A stretch of 41,124 nucleotides of DNA from Tyzzerella sp. UBA1042 (GCA_002316675.1 DCDZ01000001.1:911-42034), one strand, 5' to 3'; positions 7,387 through 15,329 are shown, numbered from the stretch's first letter. Made by a program: numbers and translations. The notes: generated by a model not told the origin, from the letters alone.

Positions 7387-7415
7387 TTGATACCATATAC
7401 TTTTTGCGTTAAACT
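7387..7415 (+). promoter_or_regulatory. Likely promoter of the GIY-YIG/AAA-VWA cassette
   Basis: TTGATA (7387-7392), 17 bases, then TAAACT (7410-7415), placed 18 bases before the start codon at 7434. The three following genes have almost no gaps, so this would drive the whole cassette. Confidence 0.55.
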
Positions 7416-7433
7416 AAGTGTGAGGTGAGAATA

Positions 7434-7772
7434 ATGGACATAAAAAGAAAAAAAGAACTTTTGAATGAATGGAAAAACCGTCACCCGGATATGGGCGTGA
7501 TTTCTATTTTCTGCAAAGCTACTGGAGATTTATTTCTGGGCATTTCCAAAGATGTAAAGGCAGGTTTTAACAGCAACCGTTTCAAGCTCTCCGTAAAACT
7601 CCATCCAAACAAGCAGCTTCAAGTACTATGGGACAAATACGGGGAGAATGGGTTTGATTATTCCGTGGTAAAAGTCCTCAAATATGAAAACCCGGAGGAT
7701 GACCAGACAGATAAATTAAATACACTGTTGGATGAATGTCTATTGGAAATACCACAGGCAGGGAGGATTTGA
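7434..7772 (+). CDS. Small GIY-YIG-like protein
   Basis: 112 residues. After a basic leader (MDIKRKKELLNEWKNRHPDM) comes GVISIF, then a short gap and DLFLGIS, in the places of the GIY and YIG motifs of the GIY-YIG nuclease fold, followed by SNRFKLSVKLHPNKQLQVLW and DKYGENGFDYSVVKVL. The motifs are degenerate (F for Y, FLG for YIG), so nuclease activity is not assured; a nucleic-acid-binding or inactive relative is possible. The ATG at 7434 has GAGGTGA five bases upstream; a GTG at 7425 overlaps that site and is less likely. The stop lies two bases before the next start, showing tight coupling to the 154-residue protein and the AAA-VWA protein. Confidence 0.7.
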   Translation: MDIKRKKELLNEWKNRHPDMGVISIFCKATGDLFLGISKDVKAGFNSNRFKLSVKLHPNKQLQVLWDKYGENGFDYSVVKVLKYENPEDDQTDKLNTLLDECLLEIPQAGRI

Positions 7773-7774
7773 AC

Positions 7775-8239
7775 ATGAACGAAAGAATTGTACTGACCGC
7801 AGAAGGATATGACCGTGTAGACGGGCGAAATGCCTATTGTTCCGCATTAAAAAAACTAACTTTGGGTGCGCCCCATTGGGAAGAAAACAAAAGTATGCAG
7901 ATAGCAGCACAACTTTGGAAAGAAAATAAGGATGGAGAACTAGAAATCAGCATAGAACTTCCCATTCATCAGATTTTTGACCTAATGATTTTTTTAAGCC
8001 GGACGCTGCTTTATTTCAAAGAAGCATACCGTTCCCCCTTGCTGTATGACCCGGAAAAACCCACGGTAGAACGGATTGGCGTACAGGGCGGCGTTCTCCC
8101 TGTGGAAATCTGTACGGATAACCCGGATATTCAAAAGGACATTCAAGCTTTTTCCCAGTCCTTGAGTGATTTGGGGGAACTGACCGGGGAACGGCTTCGG
8201 ACGCTTACCCGGATTTTGGAAGAACTGGAGTTGTATTAG
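7775..8239 (+). CDS. Conserved-looking hypothetical protein, cassette component
   Basis: 154 residues with no signal peptide or membrane segment. It begins MNERIVLTAEGYDRVDGRNA and ends ERLRTLTRILEELELY. I recall similar proteins labelled DUF6530, but cannot verify this. The composition is acidic and mixed alpha/beta; no catalytic motif stands out. The ATG follows GGGAGG by 8 bases, two bases after the GIY-YIG gene and two bases before the AAA-VWA gene, so the product is probably a stoichiometric partner or substrate adaptor of these. An ATG at 7736 in the same frame lies inside the previous gene without a ribosome site and was not used. Confidence 0.7.
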   Translation: MNERIVLTAEGYDRVDGRNAYCSALKKLTLGAPHWEENKSMQIAAQLWKENKDGELEISIELPIHQIFDLMIFLSRTLLYFKEAYRSPLLYDPEKPTVERIGVQGGVLPVEICTDNPDIQKDIQAFSQSLSDLGELTGERLRTLTRILEELELY

Positions 8240-8241
8240 AG

Positions 8242-10278
8242 ATGGAAAATAAATGGCTTCTGTCGCCGGATAGACGGCTGACAGAGGAAGAACAATCGCT
8301 TATCTGGAAGAAACCCGCTTCCCATGTGGAAAGTGACGCAGAGCGAAGAATATGCGCTGCGGTCAAGTCAAACTGGAAGCGGGGCGAAATGAAGCTTACA
8401 AATATTCTGTTGGAGGGGGACGCAGGCTCAGGCAAAACGCAGCTTGCAAAAGCGCTCTCCGCAGATTTTGGATTGCCTTACACGAAAATTACCTGCTTTG
8501 CAGACATGGATAAATCTGATATATTGGGTTCTATTCTGCCGGTATCCAATGACAAGGACGGTGAGCAGTCCATCAAATATCAATATTATCCCTCTGAAAT
8601 TATCCGCGCTTATGAAAACGGCTGGCTTTTGGAAATTCAGGAACCCACTGTTATTCGGGACGCCGCCGTTTTAATGGCGTTGAACTCTGCATTGGAAGCG
8701 GACGGAAGTATAAATCTACCCATCCGGGTTGTTCGCCGCCACCCGGATTTTATTGTGATTATTACCACAAATAGAGGTTACAACGGTTGCCGTCCTTTGA
8801 ACGAAGCCCTGCGTGACCGTATTCAACACGCGGAAAAAATGGATTTACCGCCCGTATCGGTCATGGTTGAACGGGCTGAATATAAGACTGGCTGCGAGGA
8901 TACAGAACTGCTTCAAACGCTTGCTCAAGTAATTTTGTCGTTGGACAAAACGGCAAAAGCGAACGCTGTCAAAGGCGTGGCTGGTATGCGTTCTTATTTT
9001 TACTGGGTGGATGCCATTTTGCAGGGGATAGATATACTGGATGCCCTCTATCACAAAGTTATTTATAAAATGACAACGGACAGCGAGGAAATTGCTCTGT
9101 TAGAGCAGGCACTCCGACAGCAGGATTTATTTTCGGAATTGGCAAGTATCTCTGCGTTCCACAAAAGAAAAACAAATGGGCAAGAACTGGAACTTCATGC
9201 TGATGGGAGTTTTGAAACGGAGCAGCCTGAGGTAAATGAGGACACCCCCCCTTCCGTTGCTTTGAAGCGAACTGCGGACAGCGAGGGACATTCCGATATG
9301 CCCTCGAAAACGGCAGTCCAAACAGAGTGTCAAGAAACTGGTGGGGACGGAACACCAATCTATCACGAATTAACGCCTGACGAACAAAAGCAGCTTGATG
9401 AAGAAAAACGCTCCTTTCGGAAACATTTGAACAGCGAAGCAAGAGAAGCCGTCAAAGGCTCTATGCACGAAAAGGTAGGCATGATTGTCCACCGCCCGGA
9501 AACCACCGAAGCTCAAAGGCAGGCATATCGGGAAACGGCGCAAAAGCTGCGCCCTGTAATCCGTGAACTATCAAGAAAAACACAGCCTCTTTTGGAATAT
9601 GAAGCATCTGCATCTTTTTCTGGAAACCGGGTTTATGGAACAATGTTCCACGCCCAAAAAACAGCTTCGCCGGACTTCCGCTACTTTTCAAGAAAGAACC
9701 CACCGGAAGAAACGCCGTCCTTAGCTGTGGCACTACGGATTGACCAATCCGCTTCTATGAACGCTTTTGGGCGGTTGGAAGCAGCGAAGCAGGCGGCGGT
9801 TGCTGTCTATGAGTTCTGTAAAAGCTGCGATATTCCTGTCTTGATTTACGGTGACACGGCAGACCGTTCTCTCAAAGAAAAAATGTCGTTGTATGCGTAT
9901 ATTGACTGGGAAAAGCCGAAGCTGAACGAGGAAGCTGCGCTGATGGGTATTAAAAGTATCAGCAACAACCGGGATGGAATGGCTCTGCGGATTTTAGCTG
10001 AAAAGTTGGTAAAAGCTTCACAGACAACAAAGCTGCTTATCAGTATCAGCGATGGTCAGCCCAAAGCGGTGCCGGACTATGCCGGAGAACTGGCAAACAG
10101 TGATATGAAGCAGATTATTAGGGAGTACAGTCGGAAAGGGATTTTGTTCTTAGCCGCTGCCATTGGACAGGACAAAGAAACCATATGCAATATTTATGGA
10201 CAAGAACGATTTTTGGATATTACCGATTTGAAGCAGCTTCCTGTTAGACTGGTACAAACCATTGCGAGATATTTATAA
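8242..10278 (+). CDS. MoxR-like AAA+ ATPase fused to a VWA domain
   Basis: 678 residues. Residues 50-270 form an AAA+ module: Walker A GDAGSGKT (59-66), a Walker B-like segment WLLEIQE near 128-134, and sensor-1 region FIVIITTNRGYNGCRPLNEA (170-189), as in MoxR/CobS-type ATPases. A charged linker (about 330-440) leads to a C-terminal von Willebrand A domain with a full-looking MIDAS: DQSAS (501-505, DxSxS), NRDG near 577 and SDGQP near 603-607. In related pairs (MoxR-VWA, CobS-CobT, NorQ-NorD, RavA-ViaA) the ATPase and VWA subunits remodel or load metal into a partner; here both are one chain. It is the last gene of a three-gene cassette bounded by transposon remnants. The client is unknown. 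The Walker B lacks the usual DE pair (EIQE), so ATPase mechanism deserves checking. Confidence 0.85.
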   Translation: MENKWLLSPDRRLTEEEQSLIWKKPASHVESDAERRICAAVKSNWKRGEMKLTNILLEGDAGSGKTQLAKALSADFGLPYTKITCFADMDKSDILGSILPVSNDKDGEQSIKYQYYPSEIIRAYENGWLLEIQEPTVIRDAAVLMALNSALEADGSINLPIRVVRRHPDFIVIITTNRGYNGCRPLNEALRDRIQHAEKMDLPPVSVMVERAEYKTGCEDTELLQTLAQVILSLDKTAKANAVKGVAGMRSYFYWVDAILQGIDILDALYHKVIYKMTTDSEEIALLEQALRQQDLFSELASISAFHKRKTNGQELELHADGSFETEQPEVNEDTPPSVALKRTADSEGHSDMPSKTAVQTECQETGGDGTPIYHELTPDEQKQLDEEKRSFRKHLNSEAREAVKGSMHEKVGMIVHRPETTEAQRQAYRETAQKLRPVIRELSRKTQPLLEYEASASFSGNRVYGTMFHAQKTASPDFRYFSRKNPPEETPSLAVALRIDQSASMNAFGRLEAAKQAAVAVYEFCKSCDIPVLIYGDTADRSLKEKMSLYAYIDWEKPKLNEEAALMGIKSISNNRDGMALRILAEKLVKASQTTKLLISISDGQPKAVPDYAGELANSDMKQIIREYSRKGILFLAAAIGQDKETICNIYGQERFLDITDLKQLPVRLVQTIARYL

Positions 10279-10286
10279 ACCGCACT

Positions 10287-10765
10287 TTGAAAGGAAGGTG
10301 ATTTGTGCAGAAGGTACGGCAGGACAAGCGCAGACCCAACAAAATTGGCGAGCAGGTTATGCTTTCCGGCTTGGCGGAATGCAAAGCCTGCGGAACAAAG
10401 CACTACTTGTGCCGTTGCGGGAGCTGGAACGAGGAGCAATATACCTGCACCTGTGGTCGCTACCACAAGCACAAGGACGAGTGTACCCCGCATACCATCA
10501 AGGTCATGGCACGGCATACCGAGCAATTCTTACAGCGGGCAATAGATAAGCACCAAAATCAGTTAAAGCAGGAGCTTTCCACAAAGACAAGGGAGCAGAA
10601 AAAGGCTCAAAAGCATCTTGCGGATTTGGATAAGCTGTTTCGCAAAGCGAAATCGTGGGGGAGTTTATCGAAAAGATTGTGGTGCATGAGCCTTCCGAGG
10701 GTTGGAAGAAGAAAAACTACACCCAACAGGTTGATGTATACTTCAACTTTGTAGGCAGAGTTTAG
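10287..10765 (+). pseudogene. 3' remnant of a large serine recombinase
   Basis: The frame from about 10302 encodes FVQKVRQDKRRPNKIGEQ, then MLSGLAECKACGTKHYLCRC and further CxC pairs, the recombinase domain boundary and zinc ribbon of large serine integrases (TnpX/CcrA type), followed by a coiled coil (DKHQNQLKQELSTKTREQKK). After LDKLFRK the reading shifts, and the family C-terminus (EIVGEFIEKIVVHEPS, then VDVYFNFVGRV and a stop at 10763-10765) continues in another frame. The catalytic N-terminal domain is absent, an in-frame TGA lies at 10299, and the coiled-coil to tail junction appears deleted. It is therefore an inactive end of a Tn4451/ICE-like element, immediately after the AAA-VWA gene. 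Confidence 0.8.
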
Positions 10766-10777
10766 GACAAGAGAAAA

Positions 10778-10801
10778 GCCGTAGGAATTAAATCCTACGG
10801 C
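10778..10801. terminator. Hairpin after the recombinase remnant
   Basis: GCCGTAGGA and TCCTACGGC are perfect 9-bp arms around ATTAAA. A T-rich run follows on the minus strand (TTTTCTC) but only a weak one on the plus strand, so it may act mainly against leftward transcription or as a processing hairpin. Confidence 0.6.
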
Positions 10802-10881
10802 ATATCTTAAAAACTGAAAACATCCTTATTAGACGGGGCTTTGGGCAGTGATCCTTTTTTCACTCTGCCCCATCTAGCCGT

Positions 10882-10898
10882 CATAGGCACTGCCTATG
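10882..10898. repeat. 17-bp palindrome near the island's right edge
   Basis: CATAGGCA, a central C, and TGCCTATG form a perfect dyad directly before the adhE terminator. It might be an operator or a recombination core; nothing else supports either. Confidence 0.4.
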
Positions 10899-10933
10899 AA
10901 AAAAGGCCGCATATTTCTATGCGGTCCTTTTTT
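10899..10933. terminator. Bidirectional terminator downstream of adhE
   Basis: AAAAAAGGCCGCAT and ATGCGGtCCTTTTTT pair with one bulged base around a 6-base loop. With T runs on either strand, it ends adhE (minus) and shields it from transcription leaving the island. Confidence 0.9.
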
Positions 10934-10949
10934 ATAAATATGGAGTATG

Positions 10950-13592
10950 TTATTTGCCGTAGTAAGCAGCCAGATATAATTCTCTGATTTCAGACATCAA
11001 AGGATATCTAGGGTTTGCACCTGTGCACTGATCATCAAATGCTTCTTCACACATAATGTCCAGTTTATCCAGGAATGCCTTCTCATCAACGCCATGCTCT
11101 TTGATGGAACTTGCAATACCAACCGTAGCCTTCAGCTCTTCAACCTTAGCGATGAAGCTTTCCACCTTTTCTTCGTCCGTTTTGCCGGGCAACCCTAAAT
11201 ATGTAGCGATTTCTGCATAACGCTCCCGTGCATGAGGATACTGATATTGTGAGAAAGTACCCATTCTCTTCGGAATCTCTGCCGAGTTGTATTTGATAAC
11301 CTCTGTCATAAGCAATGCATTAGCAACACCATGCTGTACATGATGATGCGCACCCAGTTTATGAGCCATGGAGTGGGTTACACCCAAGAATGCGTTTGCG
11401 AATGCAAGACCTGCAATGGTAGATGCATTTGCCATTTTTTCACGGGCTTCCACATCGTCGCGGCCATACTTGTACGCTCTTGGCAGGTACTCCACTACCA
11501 ACTTCGCAGCCTTTAAAGCTAAGCCGTCTGTATAATCTGTAGCCAGCATAGATACATATGCTTCCACCGCATGGGTCAATACGTCAATACCGGAGGATGC
11601 TGTTAAGCCCTTCGGCTGATCCATCATCATATCAGCGTCACTGATTGCGATGGTAGGCAGCAATGCATAGTCAGCGATAGAATATTTTGTCTGTGTTGTT
11701 GGGTCTGTAATGATGGCAAATGGTGTAACCTCGGAACCGGTACCGGAGGAGGTAGCGATACATACCATGATTGCCTTCTCGCCCATCTTCGGGAATACGA
11801 AAACTCTCTTACGAATATCGATGAAACGCATTGCCAAATCAGCAAAGTCAGCTTCGGGATGTTCGTACATAATCCACATGATTTTGGCAGCATCCATTGC
11901 GGAACCACCGCCCAAAGCGATGATTACGTCAGGTGCGAATTCTCTCATTGCAACCGCGCCGGCTTTTGCACAAGGCAAGGTAGGATCGGGCGTTACATCA
12001 AAGAATACATGATGTTTGATTCCCATTTCATCCAACTGATCTGTGATGGCTTTGGTATAACCATTCTTATATAAGAAACCGTCGGTTACGATAAAAGCTT
12101 TCTTTCTGTTATAAACATCTTTTAATTCCTTCAATGCAACAGGTGTACATCCTTTTTTGAAGTAAACCTTTTCAGGAGTTCTAAGCCAAAGCATATTTTC
12201 TCTCCTCTCAGCTACCGTTTTTATGTTAACCAATTCCGCTATACCAACATTGTGCGATACAGCATTACCAGCCCAAGAACCGCAACCCAGGGTAAGAGAA
12301 GGAAGGAGTCTGAAGTTGTAAAGATCACCAATGCCGCCATGGGAAGAGGGTGTATTAATTAAGATACGGCAGGTTTTCATTCTTTCTTCAAAGCGTTTAA
12401 TTTTGTCAGGTCCCTTTACAGGATCAACATATAATACGGAAGTATGACCAACACCGCCATCAATAACCAATCTGTCAGTAATATCCAAAGCTTCTTCAAA
12501 TGTGTTCGCACGATACATAGCAAGGATCGGAGAAAGTTTCTCATGCGCAAAAGGCTCTTTTGTCACATCAACCTCTGTAACCTCACCAATGAGGATTTTA
12601 GCATCCTTCGGGCATTCAATGCCTGCCAGCTGTGCAATCTGATAAGGGCTTCGTCCAACAATCTGAGCATTGATATTGCCAGCAGCATTTAAAATGATTC
12701 TGCCAACTTTTTCTCTCTCTTCATCATTTAACAAATAGCAGCCTCTTGCAAGGAATTCATTTTTACATTTATCATAAATTTTATCCATAACCACTACGGC
12801 CTGCTCGGAAGCACAAATTGTACCGTTATCGAAAGTCTTAGAGTGAATTACGGAGTTTACTGCCATCAGAATATCTGCTGTTTCATCAATCAAGGCAGGT
12901 GTGTTACCATTACCTACACCAACAGCGGGCTTGCCGGAGGAGTAAGCGGATTTTACCATTGCAGGGCCACCGGTTGCCAATACCATGTCTGCATCCTTCA
13001 TAACCTCCACAGACATTTCGATGGAAGGCTCGTCAATCCAAGCAAGGATGCCTTCCGGTGCGCCGGCCGCAACCGCCGCTTCCAATACAACCTTTACTGC
13101 TGCGATTGTACAGTTTTTTGCTGACGGGTGAGGAGAAATAATGATACCGTTTCTGGTCTTCAAGCAGATCAGACATTTGAAGATTGCAGTGGAGGTAGGG
13201 TTCGTAGTAGGAACGACTGCGGCAATAACACCGATGGGCTCATAAATTTTTCTGATACCAAATGCAGTATCCTCTTCCAATACGCCGCAGGTTTGGGAAT
13301 CTTTATAAGCATTGTATATGTATTCGGAAGCAAAGTGGTTTTTTATAACCTTATCTTCCACTAAACCCATTTTTGTTTCCTCTACAGCCATCTTAGCCAA
13401 AGGAATTCTACGCTTTGTGGCTGCCGTTGCCGCTGCCAAGAAGATCTTGTCTACCTGCTCTTGTGTATATGTGGCAAATTTTCGTTGAGCCTCTCTTACC
13501 TCTTCAATTCTTTGCTTCAAGGTTTCTACACTGTTGACAATCTCGGGTCTTTTTGCTACAGGAGTTGCATCTTTCTTCTTTTCTACTGCCAT
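10950..13592 (-). CDS. adhE: Bifunctional acetaldehyde-CoA/alcohol dehydrogenase
   Basis: 880 residues, the normal length of AdhE. Residues 1-440 form the CoA-acylating aldehyde dehydrogenase domain, with the catalytic cysteine in DNGTICASEQAVVV; residues 455-880 form the iron-dependent alcohol dehydrogenase, with the nucleotide-binding ALGGGSAMDAAKIMW and metal-ligand histidines in TLTHAVEAY-like DVLTHAVEAY and THSMAHKLGAHHHVQHG. It reduces acetyl-CoA to ethanol with two NADH and assembles into spirosomes in the family, a main redox outlet of fermentation. The ATG follows AAGGGGGA. It is a single-gene transcript with a leader of over 100 bases that contains a strong hairpin, and a strong terminator. 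Confidence 0.97.
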   Translation of the reverse strand: MAVEKKKDATPVAKRPEIVNSVETLKQRIEEVREAQRKFATYTQEQVDKIFLAAATAATKRRIPLAKMAVEETKMGLVEDKVIKNHFASEYIYNAYKDSQTCGVLEEDTAFGIRKIYEPIGVIAAVVPTTNPTSTAIFKCLICLKTRNGIIISPHPSAKNCTIAAVKVVLEAAVAAGAPEGILAWIDEPSIEMSVEVMKDADMVLATGGPAMVKSAYSSGKPAVGVGNGNTPALIDETADILMAVNSVIHSKTFDNGTICASEQAVVVMDKIYDKCKNEFLARGCYLLNDEEREKVGRIILNAAGNINAQIVGRSPYQIAQLAGIECPKDAKILIGEVTEVDVTKEPFAHEKLSPILAMYRANTFEEALDITDRLVIDGGVGHTSVLYVDPVKGPDKIKRFEERMKTCRILINTPSSHGGIGDLYNFRLLPSLTLGCGSWAGNAVSHNVGIAELVNIKTVAERRENMLWLRTPEKVYFKKGCTPVALKELKDVYNRKKAFIVTDGFLYKNGYTKAITDQLDEMGIKHHVFFDVTPDPTLPCAKAGAVAMREFAPDVIIALGGGSAMDAAKIMWIMYEHPEADFADLAMRFIDIRKRVFVFPKMGEKAIMVCIATSSGTGSEVTPFAIITDPTTQTKYSIADYALLPTIAISDADMMMDQPKGLTASSGIDVLTHAVEAYVSMLATDYTDGLALKAAKLVVEYLPRAYKYGRDDVEAREKMANASTIAGLAFANAFLGVTHSMAHKLGAHHHVQHGVANALLMTEVIKYNSAEIPKRMGTFSQYQYPHARERYAEIATYLGLPGKTDEEKVESFIAKVEELKATVGIASSIKEHGVDEKAFLDKLDIMCEEAFDDQCTGANPRYPLMSEIRELYLAAYYGK

Positions 13593-13682
13593 TTAAAATC
13601 CCCCTTAACATAGTTTTAATTTCTTACACAACATTCTTTCTTATTGTAAAGTGCAGGAACGGTACTGCACGTACTGCCGCAT

Positions 13683-13725
13683 CCCCCATCTATTTTTTGT
13701 ATATGAAATATAAAATTTAGATGGG
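13683..13725 (-). promoter_or_regulatory. Large hairpin in the adhE leader region
   Basis: CCCCATCTA and TAGATGGGG are perfect 9-bp arms, and the A/T interior pairs further (TTTTGTATAT with ATATAAAA). On the plus strand it is followed by TATTTTTATT and so looks like a terminator; on the minus strand it lies roughly 90-130 bases before adhE. A second small hairpin GTGCAG-N8-CTGCAC lies between it and the gene. Role uncertain: leader structure, attenuator or terminator of leftover rightward transcription. Confidence 0.5.
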
Positions 13726-13766
13726 GTATTTTTATTGACACAGAGAGCTTAGTAATAAAAAGATTT

Positions 13767-13780
13767 TGTACAATTGTGCA
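13767..13780 (-). promoter_or_regulatory. Near-palindrome upstream of adhE, possible operator
   Basis: On the minus strand TGCACAATTGTACA is a dyad with one mismatched pair. It does not match the Rex consensus (TTGTTAA-N4-TTAACAA). It is the best operator-like site upstream of adhE, but evidence is only symmetry. Confidence 0.3.
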
Positions 13781-13799
13781 TAGTTTATATTTGAAAAAA

Positions 13800-14215
13800 A
13801 ATATCACCTACATTATTGTGCTCTTTTTCTTCTTGATGCTAATACTAACATCGTCAATCGTTTTTATCAATAAAAATTTTTACTTTTGTCCATACCTTTT
13901 AAACGAATGGTATATATCATTTTTTATATGGACAAAAATCAGTGGAATATTTTTGTTCTGCTTTAAATTTAAATAAATTCCCTTTTGTTCGCTGCTAAAA
14001 TTAGTCTTTTTGTACATTTATCCATACAAAAAAGGGGGACATACAAAATTTAGCTTAAAAACAGCTTTGGAAAAGTAAGATGGTTTTGTATGAAATCATG
14101 AAGATTTGCATCGGCGAAAAAACTTGTCACTCCCTATAAAAAAATATAAAACTTGATTTCAATATTTTTCTAACATTCCGGCATTCAATTCGCCAAATCT
14201 CGCACCGTTTTTCAA
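13800..14215. other. A/T-rich gene-free stretch
   Basis: No credible gene is seen in the roughly 700 bases between adhE and the LysR gene. The one clear structure is the inverted repeat TTTTGTCCAT (13884-13893) with ATGGACAAAA (13928-13937). TTTGTACA/CCATACAAAA-like words recur at about 14010-14095, hinting at degenerate binding sites or drift. Confidence 0.5.
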
Positions 14216-14218
14216 ACG

Positions 14219-14256
14219 AAAAAAAGGCTGCGTTCCTAAAAACGCGAACCTTTTTC
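14219..14256. terminator. Terminator downstream of the LysR-type gene
   Basis: AAAAAAGG-CT-GCGTT and AACGC-GAA-CCTTTTT form a stem with a small internal loop, with A/T runs on both sides, 50 bases after the regulator's stop codon. Confidence 0.8.
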
Positions 14257-14309
14257 TGCCTTTTTCACCCCGGAGAGGCCTATACTCTATGCATTTATTA
14301 GTTCTTCTT

Positions 14310-15245
14310 TTACAAATAGCAACCGAATTCTCTGGTTTTTTCCCTTAAATTATCAATCAGCTGTTTTTCATATTTTTTAGGCACATGGTTTTCCTTGAAC
14401 ACCATGACATCCTTCATGTACTTGGCGTAGGCGCCGCAGCGCTTTTGAATTAACCCATATTTTTCAAGGGTTTCATCCGGTACGGGGGAAACCCACATAT
14501 ATGTATTGGGAACCGTGGATAAAATCTCAAATTGGCTTGCCCTTTCATAAATATAAATGACCTTTTTTTGAGAGCGCTCCTCTCTATCATTTTCCGTTAA
14601 ATCTATATAGCCTCCCGTAGGCAGCCTTTCATCGCCATGGACAACCTCAATGCAGCCCTCCAAATCGGAATCCGCCCTAATATGCTTGTCCGCAATGGCA
14701 TTATCTTTTGAAGTCAAAAGAAGATAATCAAACTCTAAAATCAGACGATACGCCAAATCCTTTAATTTAAATAGGGACAAATAATACCCTTCATGCATTA
14801 CATTGTATCGTATAATACCAATATCATAATGATAATCCAGCACATTTTGAATGGTTTTGCTGGAGTTTGTCTCGTAATAATGAATGCGCATATTTTCCTC
14901 TTCCTCCAGCGTATTTAAAAAATCCGAAAAAACCTCCGTGATATAGCTGGCTCTCGGCACAGAAATTTTCAAATTTACCCCATGCTCGTTTACATCGGAA
15001 TATGCATTTGTTAAAATATTGATCTGATACTGTATCTCCTTTGCATGACGCAAAAAGCGCTGCCCCTCCCGGGTGGTAATGACCCCCTTCGGTGTGCGCC
15101 TAAAAATAACAATATCAAATTCCTTTTCCAATTCTTTCACCGCACGACTCAGATTTGACTGGGCAACATATAAATTTTTTGCCGCCAAAGAGATAGAACC
15201 GCATTTATCGATTTCAATTACATATTTTAAATCAGTAAAGTTCAT
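14310..15245 (-). CDS. LysR-family transcriptional regulator
   Basis: 311 residues from the ATG at 15245, which follows AGGAGGT by four bases; the longer frame from 15302 has no ribosome site. Residues 1-60 are the winged helix-turn-helix (MNFTDLKYVIEIDKCGSISL, AAKNLYVAQSNLSRAVKELE). The rest is an effector-binding domain of periplasmic-binding-protein type. It is divergent from a transporter-asnB pair, and a 21-bp palindrome with T-N11-A character lies between them. It most likely controls those genes and itself, with an effector that I cannot infer. Conservation of the effector domain is too low to name a subfamily. Confidence 0.9.
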   Translation of the reverse strand: MNFTDLKYVIEIDKCGSISLAAKNLYVAQSNLSRAVKELEKEFDIVIFRRTPKGVITTREGQRFLRHAKEIQYQINILTNAYSDVNEHGVNLKISVPRASYITEVFSDFLNTLEEEENMRIHYYETNSSKTIQNVLDYHYDIGIIRYNVMHEGYYLSLFKLKDLAYRLILEFDYLLLTSKDNAIADKHIRADSDLEGCIEVVHGDERLPTGGYIDLTENDREERSQKKVIYIYERASQFEILSTVPNTYMWVSPVPDETLEKYGLIQKRCGAYAKYMKDVMVFKENHVPKKYEKQLIDNLREKTREFGCYL

Positions 15246-15329
15246 TGAAGACCTCCTAAAAAATAGTACGGACAGCTTCCCTCCAAAAAAGACGTGCTTC
15301 AAAATAAAGTGTTTACAATACCTTATATA

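Noticed and set aside
8845..9442. Minus-strand frames of 69-127 residues inside the AAA-VWA gene
   Set aside because: Antisense shadows of a well-supported domain protein.
10262..10549. Alternative frames over the recombinase remnant
   Set aside because: They lack the cysteine pattern of the zinc ribbon found in the third frame and have no independent support.
13735..13765. TTGACA on the plus strand as a promoter
   Set aside because: No acceptable -10 box at 16-18 bases and no gene downstream on that strand.
13767..13780. Rex-binding site upstream of adhE
   Set aside because: The dyad lacks the TTGTTAA/TTAACAA or TTGTGAA/TTCACAA half-sites.
13776..13976. 66-residue hydrophobic plus-strand reading frame
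   Set aside because: No ribosome site, A/T-driven composition (runs of F, I and K), and it spans an inverted repeat; probably noncoding.
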